Positions 54,505 through 62,486 of a stretch of 64,000 nt of DNA are shown here, piece after piece. Origin of the DNA: Planctomycetota bacterium (GTDB lineage: Bacteria; Planctomycetota; Phycisphaerae; Phycisphaerales; UBA1924). The notes under the pieces were generated by a model. It was not told the DNA's origin and made no database searches. It was given only the letters and a program-made list of their open reading frames with translations. Position numbers and translations under genes: made by a program. The stretch's first letter is position 1; each line of letters begins with the position of its first letter. The stretch is taken from assembly GCA_017303555.1 (NCBI GenBank), contig JAFLCN010000015.1, positions 37,218-101,217 on the forward strand. Reading direction: 5' to 3'.

Positions 54505-55538
54505 CGCGTGCCCTCCGCGTTGGCGGACTTCGCCGCTTCCGTGCCCGGGATGAGCTTCAGGGTCGGATCGTTGTTGAACGCGCCCTTCTTCTGGCCCGCC
54601 TCGCCCGAACGCAGCTTGTCCAGCGCCGTCAGCGAGAGCATGTCGAAGCCCGGCAGGCTGTCCGGCAGAACCAGCGTCGTCCGCTTGCTCAGCGTCGTCT
54701 TCAGGAAATCAACATTCCGCAGGAACACCGCCAGCTCCGGGCTCTCGTTCATCTGCTCAAAGTACTGGCGGGCCTCCGAGTCGCCCTGCGCCCGGATCTC
54801 GTCCGCACGCCGACGCGCAAACGCCTGGATGCGCTGCGCATCCGACTGCGCCTTGCTCCGGATCGCCGCGGCCTTCGAATCGCCCTGGCTCTCCAGCTCC
54901 CGCACCAGCTTCTGCCGGTTCTGGATCATCGCGTCCATCGTCTTGTTCGTCGTGTCCTCCGGCAGCACGATCCGGTTGATCCCCACGTTCACCGCTTCGA
55001 TGCCCAGGTCCGCCAGCGTCTGCCCGCCCGGCGTGGACGACCGCAGCACCTCGAGCACCTGCGTTTCCAATTCCGGGATCTTGCTCCCCTTCTCGTCCGA
55101 CGAGAAGAGCTGATCCATCCGGAACCGGCTCGTCACGCCCAGCGCGCTCCGCAGGCTGTCGCGGATGTTCTCTTCGGCGCGACGGAACTGATCCTCCGCA
55201 CGGTCGCCCGCGTTGCTGAAACGCTGGAAGAACTTCAGCGGGTCCTTCACGCGCCACGTCGCGAACGCCTCCACGATGATCTGACGCGCATCCGCCGTCT
55301 GCTGCGTCTCCGAACGCGTCTGCACGAAGCGCACACGCCGGTCGTACGTCGTCACGTTCTGCACCGGGTACGGCAGCTTGGTGTACAGCCCCGGCTCGGT
55401 CTTGATCGCGCCCTCACCCGCACGACCAAAGGTCGTCAGGACCGCGATCTCGGTGAACCGCACCGTGTACGTGCACATGTACGCCACCATCGCGGCGACA
55501 AAGAAAAAGGCCAGTAATACGACGATGACTTTTCGCAC
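54501..55538 (-). CDS. hflC-like: HflC-like SPFH protein
   Basis: A 345-aa protein with an N-terminal helix (VIVVLLAFFFVAAMVAYMC) and an SPFH domain (YTVRFTEIAVLTTFGRAG, GLYTKLPYPVQNVTTYDRRVR in part). A helical segment (ESQGDSKAAAIRSKAQSDAQRIQAFARRRADEIRAQGD, given in part as RIQAFARRRADEIRAQGD) matches the HflC repeat region. It probably assembles with the HflK-like neighbour. It overlaps the next gene and lies 43 nt after the HflK-like stop. Confidence 0.9.
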   Translation of the reverse strand: MRKVIVVLLAFFFVAAMVAYMCTYTVRFTEIAVLTTFGRAGEGAIKTEPGLYTKLPYPVQNVTTYDRRVRFVQTRSETQQTADARQIIVEAFATWRVKDPLKFFQRFSNAGDRAEDQFRRAEENIRDSLRSALGVTSRFRMDQLFSSDEKGSKIPELETQVLEVLRSSTPGGQTLADLGIEAVNVGINRIVLPEDTTNKTMDAMIQNRQKLVRELESQGDSKAAAIRSKAQSDAQRIQAFARRRADEIRAQGDSEARQYFEQMNESPELAVFLRNVDFLKTTLSKRTTLVLPDSLPGFDMLSLTALDKLRSGEAGQKKGAFNNDPTLKLIPGTEAAKSANAEGTR

Positions 55539-55581
55539 CGAAATACTCCCGAGCGCCGAGCGCTCAGCATCGAAATCTCAA

Positions 55582-57681
55582 TCAGTTCGGGACGTCTTCC
55601 TGCTTCACTTCGCTGAACACGTTCATGCCGGACTGGCGATCAAACAACTGGGTCGTCACACGAAGGTCGGGGATGGTGTCGCTCGTGATGTACACGCGGC
55701 TGTCCGCCATCACCACCTTCAACGCATCGAAATACAACGAGGCCTTGAAAATCTCCGGCGCCGCCAGGAAACTCGCGAGCTGCCCGGCGTACCGCTCCGA
55801 TCGCGCACGCTCACCCATGTGGCGCGTCCACCGATCCGCCTTCGCCTGAGCGATCAGCCCCGCCGCCGCGCCCCCCGCCTGATCCAGCAGAGCCTGGATC
55901 TCGAACTCGCGCTCGTTGATCACCTTCCCCGTCGCGTTCTCGGTCCGCAACCGGTCGAGCGCATCGAAGCTCGTGATGATCTGATCCGACAGCGACACGC
56001 TCCCCACCACATCCGTCAGAATCTTGATCGCGTCCGCTCGTGCGCGGTCGATCTTCGCCTGCCGGTTCTGTTCCGCACCGACCACCGCCTCGAAGTCCGA
56101 CGCGACCTTCTTCGGCGGGTGTACGCCCGCGATCCCCAGGCGGATGATCTGGATCCCCGGCCCGCGCCCCTTCCCGTCCGCACCCGGATTCAGCTTCGTA
56201 AACGCCGCCTCGATCCGCTCCGTCAGGTCCAGGTTCACCTGATTCCGCCCCGGACCGAGAATGTCATCCACGCTCAGCGTGGCCATGTACCGCATGATCT
56301 CTCGCTGCGCCGTCGCACGCAGCAAATCATCCCGCACCGCCGGCGTTCCAAGCTGCTCGAAAAGTTCGACGTTCGAGATCGAGTAGACAAGCGGGATCTC
56401 GAGCGAAAGCACCGAGAAATCCTGCGCCGCCGCGTTCAGCGTCTGCGGCAGCCCCGTGCCCGCGCCCGACGGACGCACCAGTTGATAGAACTCCTCGCTC
56501 GCGTGATCGTTCGTCCACAGGATCGCGCCCTTGTTCGTCGGCGCCTGCGTCGCAAGCGAGAGCTCGCGCAATCCCGTCGTCGTCTCCGCCGTGCCGATCT
56601 TCTCGCCCTTCTCGTTCCTCAGAATCTCCGTCGGGATCACCACCTGGTCAATCGGCCACGGCCACTTCACCAGCAAGCCCGGACCAACATCGTTCATCAC
56701 CGGCTTGCCGAACCGCAGCACCATCGCCCGCTGATACGGCAGGATCACCGTGAACGCCGAAAGCCCCCACATCACCAGCGCACCGCCCAGCACCAAAGGC
56801 AGCACCGCGCGGCTCAGCAGCCGATACAACCACGTCGAAGAAACGTCGTAGCCGAGCTGGTAGTTGATCGCCTCGTTGATCGACTTCGCCACCGCCTCCG
56901 GCGCCGCAAAGAAGCCCAGCAGCCGCGAGTTGAACGCCGGATTCGGAATATCCCCGGCCTTGCGCGGGCGGTAGATCTCCAGCAGGAAGTTCAAGAACGT
57001 CTCGACACCCAGGACGATCAGCACGATCGGCAGGATGACCTGCAGGTAGCGGATCGGCCCGTCCGGACCGACCAGATCGGTGATCTGCGCCGCAACCAGC
57101 ACGATGCACATCAGCGAAACGCCCGCCGCCATCGCGCCGCCCGCACGCAGATTCGCCCACACCGGCTGACGCGCCATGCCGCCCGAAAACCGCGCGAGCA
57201 GGAACATCGCCACCGCAGCGCCGACCTCCACGCCGATCGCCCATCCACGCATCGTCGCCACAAACGGCGGTTCGAGACGCAGCGAGCCCCCCGTGTATCG
57301 GAACCATCCGATCGCGATCAGCCCGCCGCCGATCAGCACGCTCACGATCGGGAAGAACACCCGGTACATCGCCCGCAGCCGACGCGCCGCGACCCGGAAC
57401 TCATCCCCCGAAGCCTCGAACACGCTCGCCGTGGCGGCGTCCGCGCCGAGGGTCTCCGCTTCAATGTTCTCGATCCGTTCCCGGCGGGCCTGATCGAACA
57501 CGATCCCCAGCGCCAGCCACGCGACAATCCCCACCGAGGCAAACAACCCGACCGTCATGGCCGAGTGGTCCTCCGCAAGGGCCGCATAGATCACCAACGC
57601 CGCCGCAACGACGGATTGGATCGCCATGCCAAGGAAACTGACGCCGGTGGCCCGCTGGTAGCTCAGGTAATCTGCGCGCAT
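55582..57681 (-). CDS. hflK-like: HflK-like SPFH protein with polytopic N-terminal half
   Basis: A 699-aa protein. About eight hydrophobic segments fill residues 1-330 (for example FLGMAIQSVVAAALVIYAAL and VILPIVLIVLGVETFLNFLL). The SPFH domain follows: LPYQRAMVLRFGKPVMNDVGPG, LLVKWPWPIDQVV, and a later helix RQAKIDRARADAIKI. Canonical HflK has a single helix, so the N-terminal half is an addition. The start at 57681 is taken from MRADYLSYQ, since the sequence upstream of it is non-coding in character. This is the first gene of a six-gene minus-strand run. Confidence 0.85.
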   Translation of the reverse strand: MRADYLSYQRATGVSFLGMAIQSVVAAALVIYAALAEDHSAMTVGLFASVGIVAWLALGIVFDQARRERIENIEAETLGADAATASVFEASGDEFRVAARRLRAMYRVFFPIVSVLIGGGLIAIGWFRYTGGSLRLEPPFVATMRGWAIGVEVGAAVAMFLLARFSGGMARQPVWANLRAGGAMAAGVSLMCIVLVAAQITDLVGPDGPIRYLQVILPIVLIVLGVETFLNFLLEIYRPRKAGDIPNPAFNSRLLGFFAAPEAVAKSINEAINYQLGYDVSSTWLYRLLSRAVLPLVLGGALVMWGLSAFTVILPYQRAMVLRFGKPVMNDVGPGLLVKWPWPIDQVVIPTEILRNEKGEKIGTAETTTGLRELSLATQAPTNKGAILWTNDHASEEFYQLVRPSGAGTGLPQTLNAAAQDFSVLSLEIPLVYSISNVELFEQLGTPAVRDDLLRATAQREIMRYMATLSVDDILGPGRNQVNLDLTERIEAAFTKLNPGADGKGRGPGIQIIRLGIAGVHPPKKVASDFEAVVGAEQNRQAKIDRARADAIKILTDVVGSVSLSDQIITSFDALDRLRTENATGKVINEREFEIQALLDQAGGAAAGLIAQAKADRWTRHMGERARSERYAGQLASFLAAPEIFKASLYFDALKVVMADSRVYITSDTIPDLRVTTQLFDRQSGMNVFSEVKQEDVPN

Positions 57682-57701
57682 CGTTTGAGTCCGCGACGGA
57701 A

Positions 57702-57722
57702 GCCCCCGAAGACCTCGGGGGC
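57702..57722 (-). promoter_or_regulatory. Stem-loop in the leader of the HflK-like gene
   Basis: Perfect 8-bp arms GCCCCCGA (57702-57709) and TCGGGGGC (57715-57722) with a 5-nt loop, 20 nt before the HflK-like start. It may modulate translation of the SPFH/ABC run. The rest of 57723-58041 is the divergent promoter region and shows no gene. Confidence 0.45.
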
Positions 57723-58041
57723 GGATTTCGACCAATGGACCAACATGGTACCCGTCAACAGAGCTGTTGGCGGTTCTCGAAAACGGAAGTTGCTGCGCCC
57801 CGCACCCAGGACCACGCCGCACTTTCCGCTCCGCTCCGCCGCGCAAGAAACACGCGGGCCGGAACGGATCGGTTCAGACGGCCTTTGATACGCTCGAGTT
57901 TCACGCCGGTTCGCCCGAACCGGCGAAGCGCCGGGCGCGAAAGGTGTGTGGACCCGGTTCCGTGTCCGCCGTGCGGGAACTCTTCCGGCCGGCTTGCTAG
58001 CCTTTCCGCTTCAATCTCCGGCTCCGGAGCCCCTCCTCCGC

Positions 58042-59397
58042 ATGAATCTGCGCGTTTTCGCCATCGCCCGCAATACCTTCATCGAAAGCCTGCGCCAGCC
58101 GGTGCTGCTCCTGCTCGTGCTCGGCAACGGCCTTCTCACGGTTCTCGTGACTTGGATGTCCGCCTTCAGCATGGCCGATATCGAAAGCGCCGAAGTCCAG
58201 GGCGACAACAAAGTTCTGCTCGATGTCGGCCTCTCCACCGTCTTCGGCTGCGGCGCCCTCATCGCCGGCTTCATCGCCACCGCCGCCATCAGCCGCGAGA
58301 TCGAAAACAAGACGATCCTCACCGTCATCAGCAAGCCGATCTCCCGCTGGATCGTCGTCCTCGGCAAGTTCATCGGTGTCAGCGGCGCGATCTTCATCGC
58401 GACCGTCATCATGCTCGTTTTCCTCCTGCTCGCGGTCCGCCACGGCGTCATGAGCGTCGCCGCAGACAAGGTCGACCGTCCCGTCGTCGTCTTCGGCCTC
58501 TCCGCCGTCTTCCTCTCCGCGATCGCCGGAGCGTGGTGCAACTTCTTCTACCGCTGGAACTTCCCGCAGGTCATGACCCTGCTCCTGCTCCCCCTCATCC
58601 TCCTCGCCTACGTCGGGGTCCTCTTTGTCCAAAAAGAGTGGAGATTCCAGGGCCTCCTCATCGACGTCAAACCCCAGATCCTCATCGCCTGCGCCTGCCT
58701 TGCCATGGCCGTCATGGTGCTCACCTCGGTCGCGATCGCCGCGTCCACCCGCCTCGGGCAGGTGATGACCATCGTCGTCTGCATGGGCGTGTTCGTGCTC
58801 TCGCTCATGTCCAACTACTTCGTCGGACGACACGTTTTCGACAACCAGGTCGTCGCCGAGATCGCCAAGGCCACTCCCACCGACCCCGGCAAGCCCAATC
58901 TCGAACTCCCCGGCGAAACCTTCGAAATTCAACTGAAAAACGCCCCCAAACCCACCATCAAGGTCGGCGATTCTTTCTACTACTCACCAAGCCCCACCGG
59001 CTTCCCGATGATGACCCCCGCCTTCCCGCGATTCGAAGGCAACCTCGAAAAAGGCGAAACGTTCCTCGGCGCAAGCGTCCCACCCGGCCTGGTCGTTTCC
59101 AAAGCCGAGGGTCAGAAGCTCGTCATCAAAATGGTCGGCGGCACCCCGCTCGAACGAATCGGCCCCCCCGCCGCCGACGATTTCGTCTTCCTCCGCCCCA
59201 CCGCCATCCGCCCGGTCTGGCTCGCCGCGTGGGGCGCTTTTCCCAATATGCAGAGTTTCTGGATGGTGGATGCGGTCTCGCAGAACCGGCCCATCCCGCC
59301 GATCTACCTGCTCCTGGTTTTCGGCTACACCCTCTGCCAGGTCACCGTCTTCCTCTCGCTCGCCGTGCTGCTCTTCGAAGGACGCGACGTCGGATAG
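58042..59397 (+). CDS. ABC-2-type transporter permease, divergent partner
   Basis: A 451-aa permease. The start FAIARNTFIESLRQPVLLLLVLG is typical of ABC-2 permeases. ISREIENKTILTVISKPIS is the coupling region, matching the permease at 49797-51773. Six or more helices are visible, including a C-terminal pair (PPIYLLLVFGYTLCQVTVFL). A soluble domain lies between about 290 and 410. No ATPase gene is adjacent on this strand, so it may use the one at 51770-53041. The ATG at 58042 was chosen over the upstream start, which precedes the conserved N-terminus. Confidence 0.85.
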   Translation: MNLRVFAIARNTFIESLRQPVLLLLVLGNGLLTVLVTWMSAFSMADIESAEVQGDNKVLLDVGLSTVFGCGALIAGFIATAAISREIENKTILTVISKPISRWIVVLGKFIGVSGAIFIATVIMLVFLLLAVRHGVMSVAADKVDRPVVVFGLSAVFLSAIAGAWCNFFYRWNFPQVMTLLLLPLILLAYVGVLFVQKEWRFQGLLIDVKPQILIACACLAMAVMVLTSVAIAASTRLGQVMTIVVCMGVFVLSLMSNYFVGRHVFDNQVVAEIAKATPTDPGKPNLELPGETFEIQLKNAPKPTIKVGDSFYYSPSPTGFPMMTPAFPRFEGNLEKGETFLGASVPPGLVVSKAEGQKLVIKMVGGTPLERIGPPAADDFVFLRPTAIRPVWLAAWGAFPNMQSFWMVDAVSQNRPIPPIYLLLVFGYTLCQVTVFLSLAVLLFEGRDVG

Positions 59398-59419
59398 CGT
59401 GCGACTGCACACGGAAGAG

Positions 59420-59458
59420 TTTTCACCGCAGAGCCGCAGAGATCGCAGAGAGAAATCA
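59420..59458 (-). repeat. Octamer-periodic dispersed element, copy 5
   Basis: On the minus strand TTTCTCTC, TGCGATCTCTG, CGGCTCTG and CGGTGAAAA. It forms an inverted pair with copy 6 in the gap between the convergent permease and glycosyltransferase genes. Confidence 0.65.
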
Positions 59459-59520
59459 AGAGAATGGCTTGATATTCGAAGGACACAAACGTGGCCTTCG
59501 AACAGGATCCCATTCACCCG

Positions 59521-59560
59521 ATTTTCTCTGTTTCCTCTGCGATTCTGCGGTGAAAATTCT
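59521..59560 (+). repeat. Octamer-periodic dispersed element, copy 6
   Basis: TTTTCTCTG, TTTCCTCTG, CGATTCTG, CGGTGAAAA. It stands in inverted orientation to copy 5, 62 bp away, ending 6 nt before the glycosyltransferase stop. Confidence 0.65.
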
Positions 59561-59565
59561 GCTTC

Positions 59566-61053
59566 TCACGCTGTCTGCAATTCACGCGCGCCAATCGCAC
59601 TTTCATACGCCGCGACACACCGCTCCGCAGCCCCGCTCCACGTAAGCCGCTGAAGCTCAAAGCTCCCGTGCTCTCTCAGCGTCGCGCCCAGCGGCGGATG
59701 CCTCAAGACCGCGATGATCTTGTTCGCCATCTCATCAATATCCCAGAAATCCACCTTCAAGACGTGCGAAAGCACCTCCGACACACCGCTCGTCTTGCTC
59801 ACGATCACCGGCACATCGTGGCTGATCGCCTCGAGCGCCGCCAGCCCGAACGGCTCGCTCACACTCGGCATCACATAGCAATCCGCCATCTGGTAAATCC
59901 GCTCCACATCCTTCCCGCGCAGGAAGCCCGTGAACAGAACCTTGTGGCCGATGCCCATATTCGCCGCGAGCTCCACCATCCGCAGCGCCATATCGCCCGA
60001 GCCGGCGATGACGAACTTCACGTCCTTCACCTTCTCCAGCACGCGCTTCGCCGCCGCGATGAAATACTCCGGCCCCTTCTGCATCGTGATCCGCCCGAGA
60101 AACAGCACGATCTTGTCGCCCGATTGAATATCCGACCCTGCCGCGGGCTGCTGATTCTCCCGCTCGATCCCGTTGTACACAACATCGATCTTCTCGCTCG
60201 GCACGCCGTACCGGCGCTCGCAGATGTTCTTGGTGAGCTGGCTCACCGCCAGCACCCGATCCGCCGCCTGCATCCCCAGCCGCTCGATGTCGTACACCCG
60301 CTGGTTCACGTTGTTCCCCGCACGGTCAAACTCCGTCGAGTGCACATGCACCAAAAGCGGCTTCCCGCTCACCCGGCTCAGCATCACGCCCGCCGGAAAC
60401 GTCAACCAGTCATGCGCGTGGATCACATCGAACTCATCATCCCGCGTCAGCGAAACCACCAGCCGCGCATACCGCTCCGCATCGCCAACCAGGTCAAACC
60501 CGTACGCGCCGTTGCCCTCCAGCGAACTCCCGTTTCCGCCCGCGCTCCCATTCGACAGCGGCGAAATCGCCGCGAGCAGTTCCGCGATCTGAACCGCCGC
60601 GGCCTTCGCCGCAGGATCATCCTCGCTCGCATCCATCTCCGGCGCCGTCGGCGCCGCAACATCCGTCAAACTCAACCAGCGCGTCTTGTCGCTCTGGTCG
60701 TTCCCCGGATACGGGCTCGCAAAGGCCGCCGGAACACCGCGAAAAACCGCGTGCTTGAACCCGTGCGAATCGAGTTCGGCCATGCGGTCCGCCTCAACCC
60801 CTTCGCTCGCCGTCGAGCCCGCCGAAGCGCTCGCCCGCGCCGAAGCCGAGATAGCACGCATCCGCCGCGCCGCCAGCGCCTCCGGACTGAGCAGTTTCAC
60901 ATGCGAAGACTGCGACCGATCCACAGGCTTCGGCAGAACAAACGTCACCCGGTGCCCGAGCGAATCGAGCGCCCTGGTCAGCCCGTAGCACGCAACCCCA
61001 AGCCCGCCCGCAATGAACGGAGGAAACTCCCAACCGAGCATCAGCACTCTCAT
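59566..61053 (-). CDS. GT4-family glycosyltransferase (glycogen-synthase-like)
   Basis: A 495-aa GT-B enzyme using a nucleotide sugar. The N-terminus MLGWEFPPFIAGGLGVACYGL carries the Gly-rich loop of GT4/GT5, seen in part as WEFPPFIAGGLG. DVIHAHDWLTFPAG and VHVHSTEFDR follow. The C-terminal Rossmann half has VLFLGRITMQKGPEYFI, FVIAGSGDM and SEPFGLAALEAISHDVPVI with the E-x7-E motif. Residues about 65-165 are a Ser/Ala-rich insertion. The product could be glycogen or a surface glycan, and no linked pathway genes are present. Confidence 0.9.
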   Translation of the reverse strand: MRVLMLGWEFPPFIAGGLGVACYGLTRALDSLGHRVTFVLPKPVDRSQSSHVKLLSPEALAARRMRAISASARASASAGSTASEGVEADRMAELDSHGFKHAVFRGVPAAFASPYPGNDQSDKTRWLSLTDVAAPTAPEMDASEDDPAAKAAAVQIAELLAAISPLSNGSAGGNGSSLEGNGAYGFDLVGDAERYARLVVSLTRDDEFDVIHAHDWLTFPAGVMLSRVSGKPLLVHVHSTEFDRAGNNVNQRVYDIERLGMQAADRVLAVSQLTKNICERRYGVPSEKIDVVYNGIERENQQPAAGSDIQSGDKIVLFLGRITMQKGPEYFIAAAKRVLEKVKDVKFVIAGSGDMALRMVELAANMGIGHKVLFTGFLRGKDVERIYQMADCYVMPSVSEPFGLAALEAISHDVPVIVSKTSGVSEVLSHVLKVDFWDIDEMANKIIAVLRHPPLGATLREHGSFELQRLTWSGAAERCVAAYESAIGARELQTA

Positions 61054-61111
61054 GGGCGTCTCCCCAAAGCGGCCACCAATTCACAGAGAGAATGAGCGAT
61101 CATCGTCTTCT

Positions 61112-61588
61112 TCACTCGTCCTCACCGTCCTGGTGCATATCACCCAGATGCCGGAAACAGGCCTCGTACGCCCGCAACACCAGCCGGATTTTTTCTTCCG
61201 CATCCGCCTCGCTCAACCGGATCCCCGTCTTCGAGCGGAACGCAAACATCTTCTCGTCGTTGCGATAGTGGTCGATCGACGGAGCCTTCCCCGCGTACCC
61301 CACTTCCACAAGTTCTTCTTCCAGCAGCTCTTCCAGATCGTCGCCGGTGTTCAAGAGGTCCGCCTCGACCGAATGGCTCAGCCACCGATCCGCCGTAAAG
61401 ACCCCGACACACGCCTCCCCGTTCTCGATCTCCACGCGATATTCCGCCGGCGCAGCCGAAGCCCTGGCACACGCCGTCACGCGTCCGCCAGACCCCGTGG
61501 ACACCACGGTCACCTCGCCAAACACGCCCATCGCACGGGCGGATTCAGCCACGGACCCCAGAATCGCGGCCGTTTCCCGCGTCTCCAC
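61112..61588 (-). CDS. Hypothetical acidic protein
   Basis: A 158-aa protein starting at GTG 61588, chosen because GGAGG lies 9 nt upstream. The longer ORF would run to the tRNA gene on the other strand. The sequence has VEIENGEACVGVFTADRWLSHSVEADLL and a long acidic helix (DDLEELLEEELVEVGYAGK), typical of a cytosolic alpha/beta protein. No family was recognised. It lies 58 nt upstream of the glycosyltransferase, likely in one transcript. Confidence 0.65.
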   Translation of the reverse strand: METRETAAILGSVAESARAMGVFGEVTVVSTGSGGRVTACARASAAPAEYRVEIENGEACVGVFTADRWLSHSVEADLLNTGDDLEELLEEELVEVGYAGKAPSIDHYRNDEKMFAFRSKTGIRLSEADAEEKIRLVLRAYEACFRHLGDMHQDGEDE

Positions 61589-61720
61589 CAAGAACACCTC
61601 CGATTTTGCTCCGATCAGACCGTCCCGATGGCCCGATCCCGATCGATTCAACTTTATCCGCGCGACGCGCGAAAACGCGACTATATTTGTCCCCACCTCG
61701 CGGGTTTCCCCCGCGATCAA

Positions 61721-61804
61721 GCCCAGGTGGCGAAATTGGCAGACGCACTACCTTGAGGTGGTAGCGCCCGCAAGGGCATGGAGGTTCAAATCCTCTCCTG
61801 GGCA
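61721..61804 (+). tRNA. tRNA-Leu (anticodon GAG)
   Basis: 84 nt with a seven-base acceptor stem GCCCAGG/CCTGGGC, D-arm with TTGGCAGACG, anticodon stem CTACC/GGTAG with loop TTGAGGT, a long variable arm GCGCCCGCAAGGGCA typical of tRNA-Leu, and T-arm GAGGTTCAAATCCTC. CCA is not encoded. Confidence 0.97.
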
Positions 61805-61967
61805 TTTCCTTTCCACGCGTAATCACGCCCCCTCGGGTTGCGCGTCCTGAAAATTCTTCAGCACGCACCAGCGGCAGGAAATGCGCCCCGCATTTTTCCG
61901 ACGCGCGCAAAGACCCACCCGTTCTCGGTCGATGTTCCTCGCGTCCGGGCTCGCACCCGAACGCACC

Positions 61968-62348
61968 ATGCGAATCCTCGTCGCCGACCCATCCAGAACA
62001 ATGCGGAACATCACCCGGGCCGTGCTCGCTCAGCTCGGCTACTACGACGTGGACGAGGCCGCCGATTCCGCCGAGGCTTCGGCCCGCGTCCGATTCGCCC
62101 GCTTCGACCTTTGCATCGTCGATCACGCTCTCCAATCCCAAGACAGATCTGGACTGGCCGACACGCTCCGCGCCGCTCCGTTCTCCACCGGCTGCATCAT
62201 CCTCCGCACACAGGATTCCCTCGAATCTCAGCCCGGCCAGAGAGAGCCCGCGCCCGGCCCGACTCTCCAGAAACCCTTCGCCCCCGAAGCGCTCCGAAAG
62301 TGCATCGAGTCGCTGCTTCAGGCCCGTTCGGCCCTTCCCGCGGCCTAG
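61968..62348 (+). CDS. Stand-alone response-regulator receiver protein
   Basis: A 126-aa CheY-like domain without an output domain. The acidic pocket has D7 (VADPS), the phosphorylation site is D52 in CIVDHAL, Thr81 follows a beta strand (IILRT), and Lys102 lies in QKPF, so phosphorylation chemistry looks intact. The usual pair of acidic residues after strand 1 is reduced to one. The ATG at 61968 gives the conserved MRILVADPSRTMRN start. No kinase is adjacent. Confidence 0.82.
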   Translation: MRILVADPSRTMRNITRAVLAQLGYYDVDEAADSAEASARVRFARFDLCIVDHALQSQDRSGLADTLRAAPFSTGCIILRTQDSLESQPGQREPAPGPTLQKPFAPEALRKCIESLLQARSALPAA

Positions 62349-62486
62349 CGCCCCGCACTTTCTCCCCTTCGGCCCCCTCCCCCGCGAATTACCGCAACCC
62401 GGCGCTCCCCCGCCCCGTAGCGCCCCTGCGATTCTGGCCCGTGATGCTGGACTGCATCATCCGGAGACCGGACAATCGCGGACAAA

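Noticed and set aside
53077..57681. Reading the cluster as the ordinary HflK-HflC-FtsH regulator
   Set aside because: There are three SPFH genes, the HflK-like one has an extra polytopic half, and the run continues into an ABC transporter; ftsH is not adjacent.
57946..58041. Upstream 32-codon extension of the divergent permease
   Set aside because: Arg/Pro-rich and upstream of the conserved ABC-2 N-terminus; the ATG at 58042 is the natural start.
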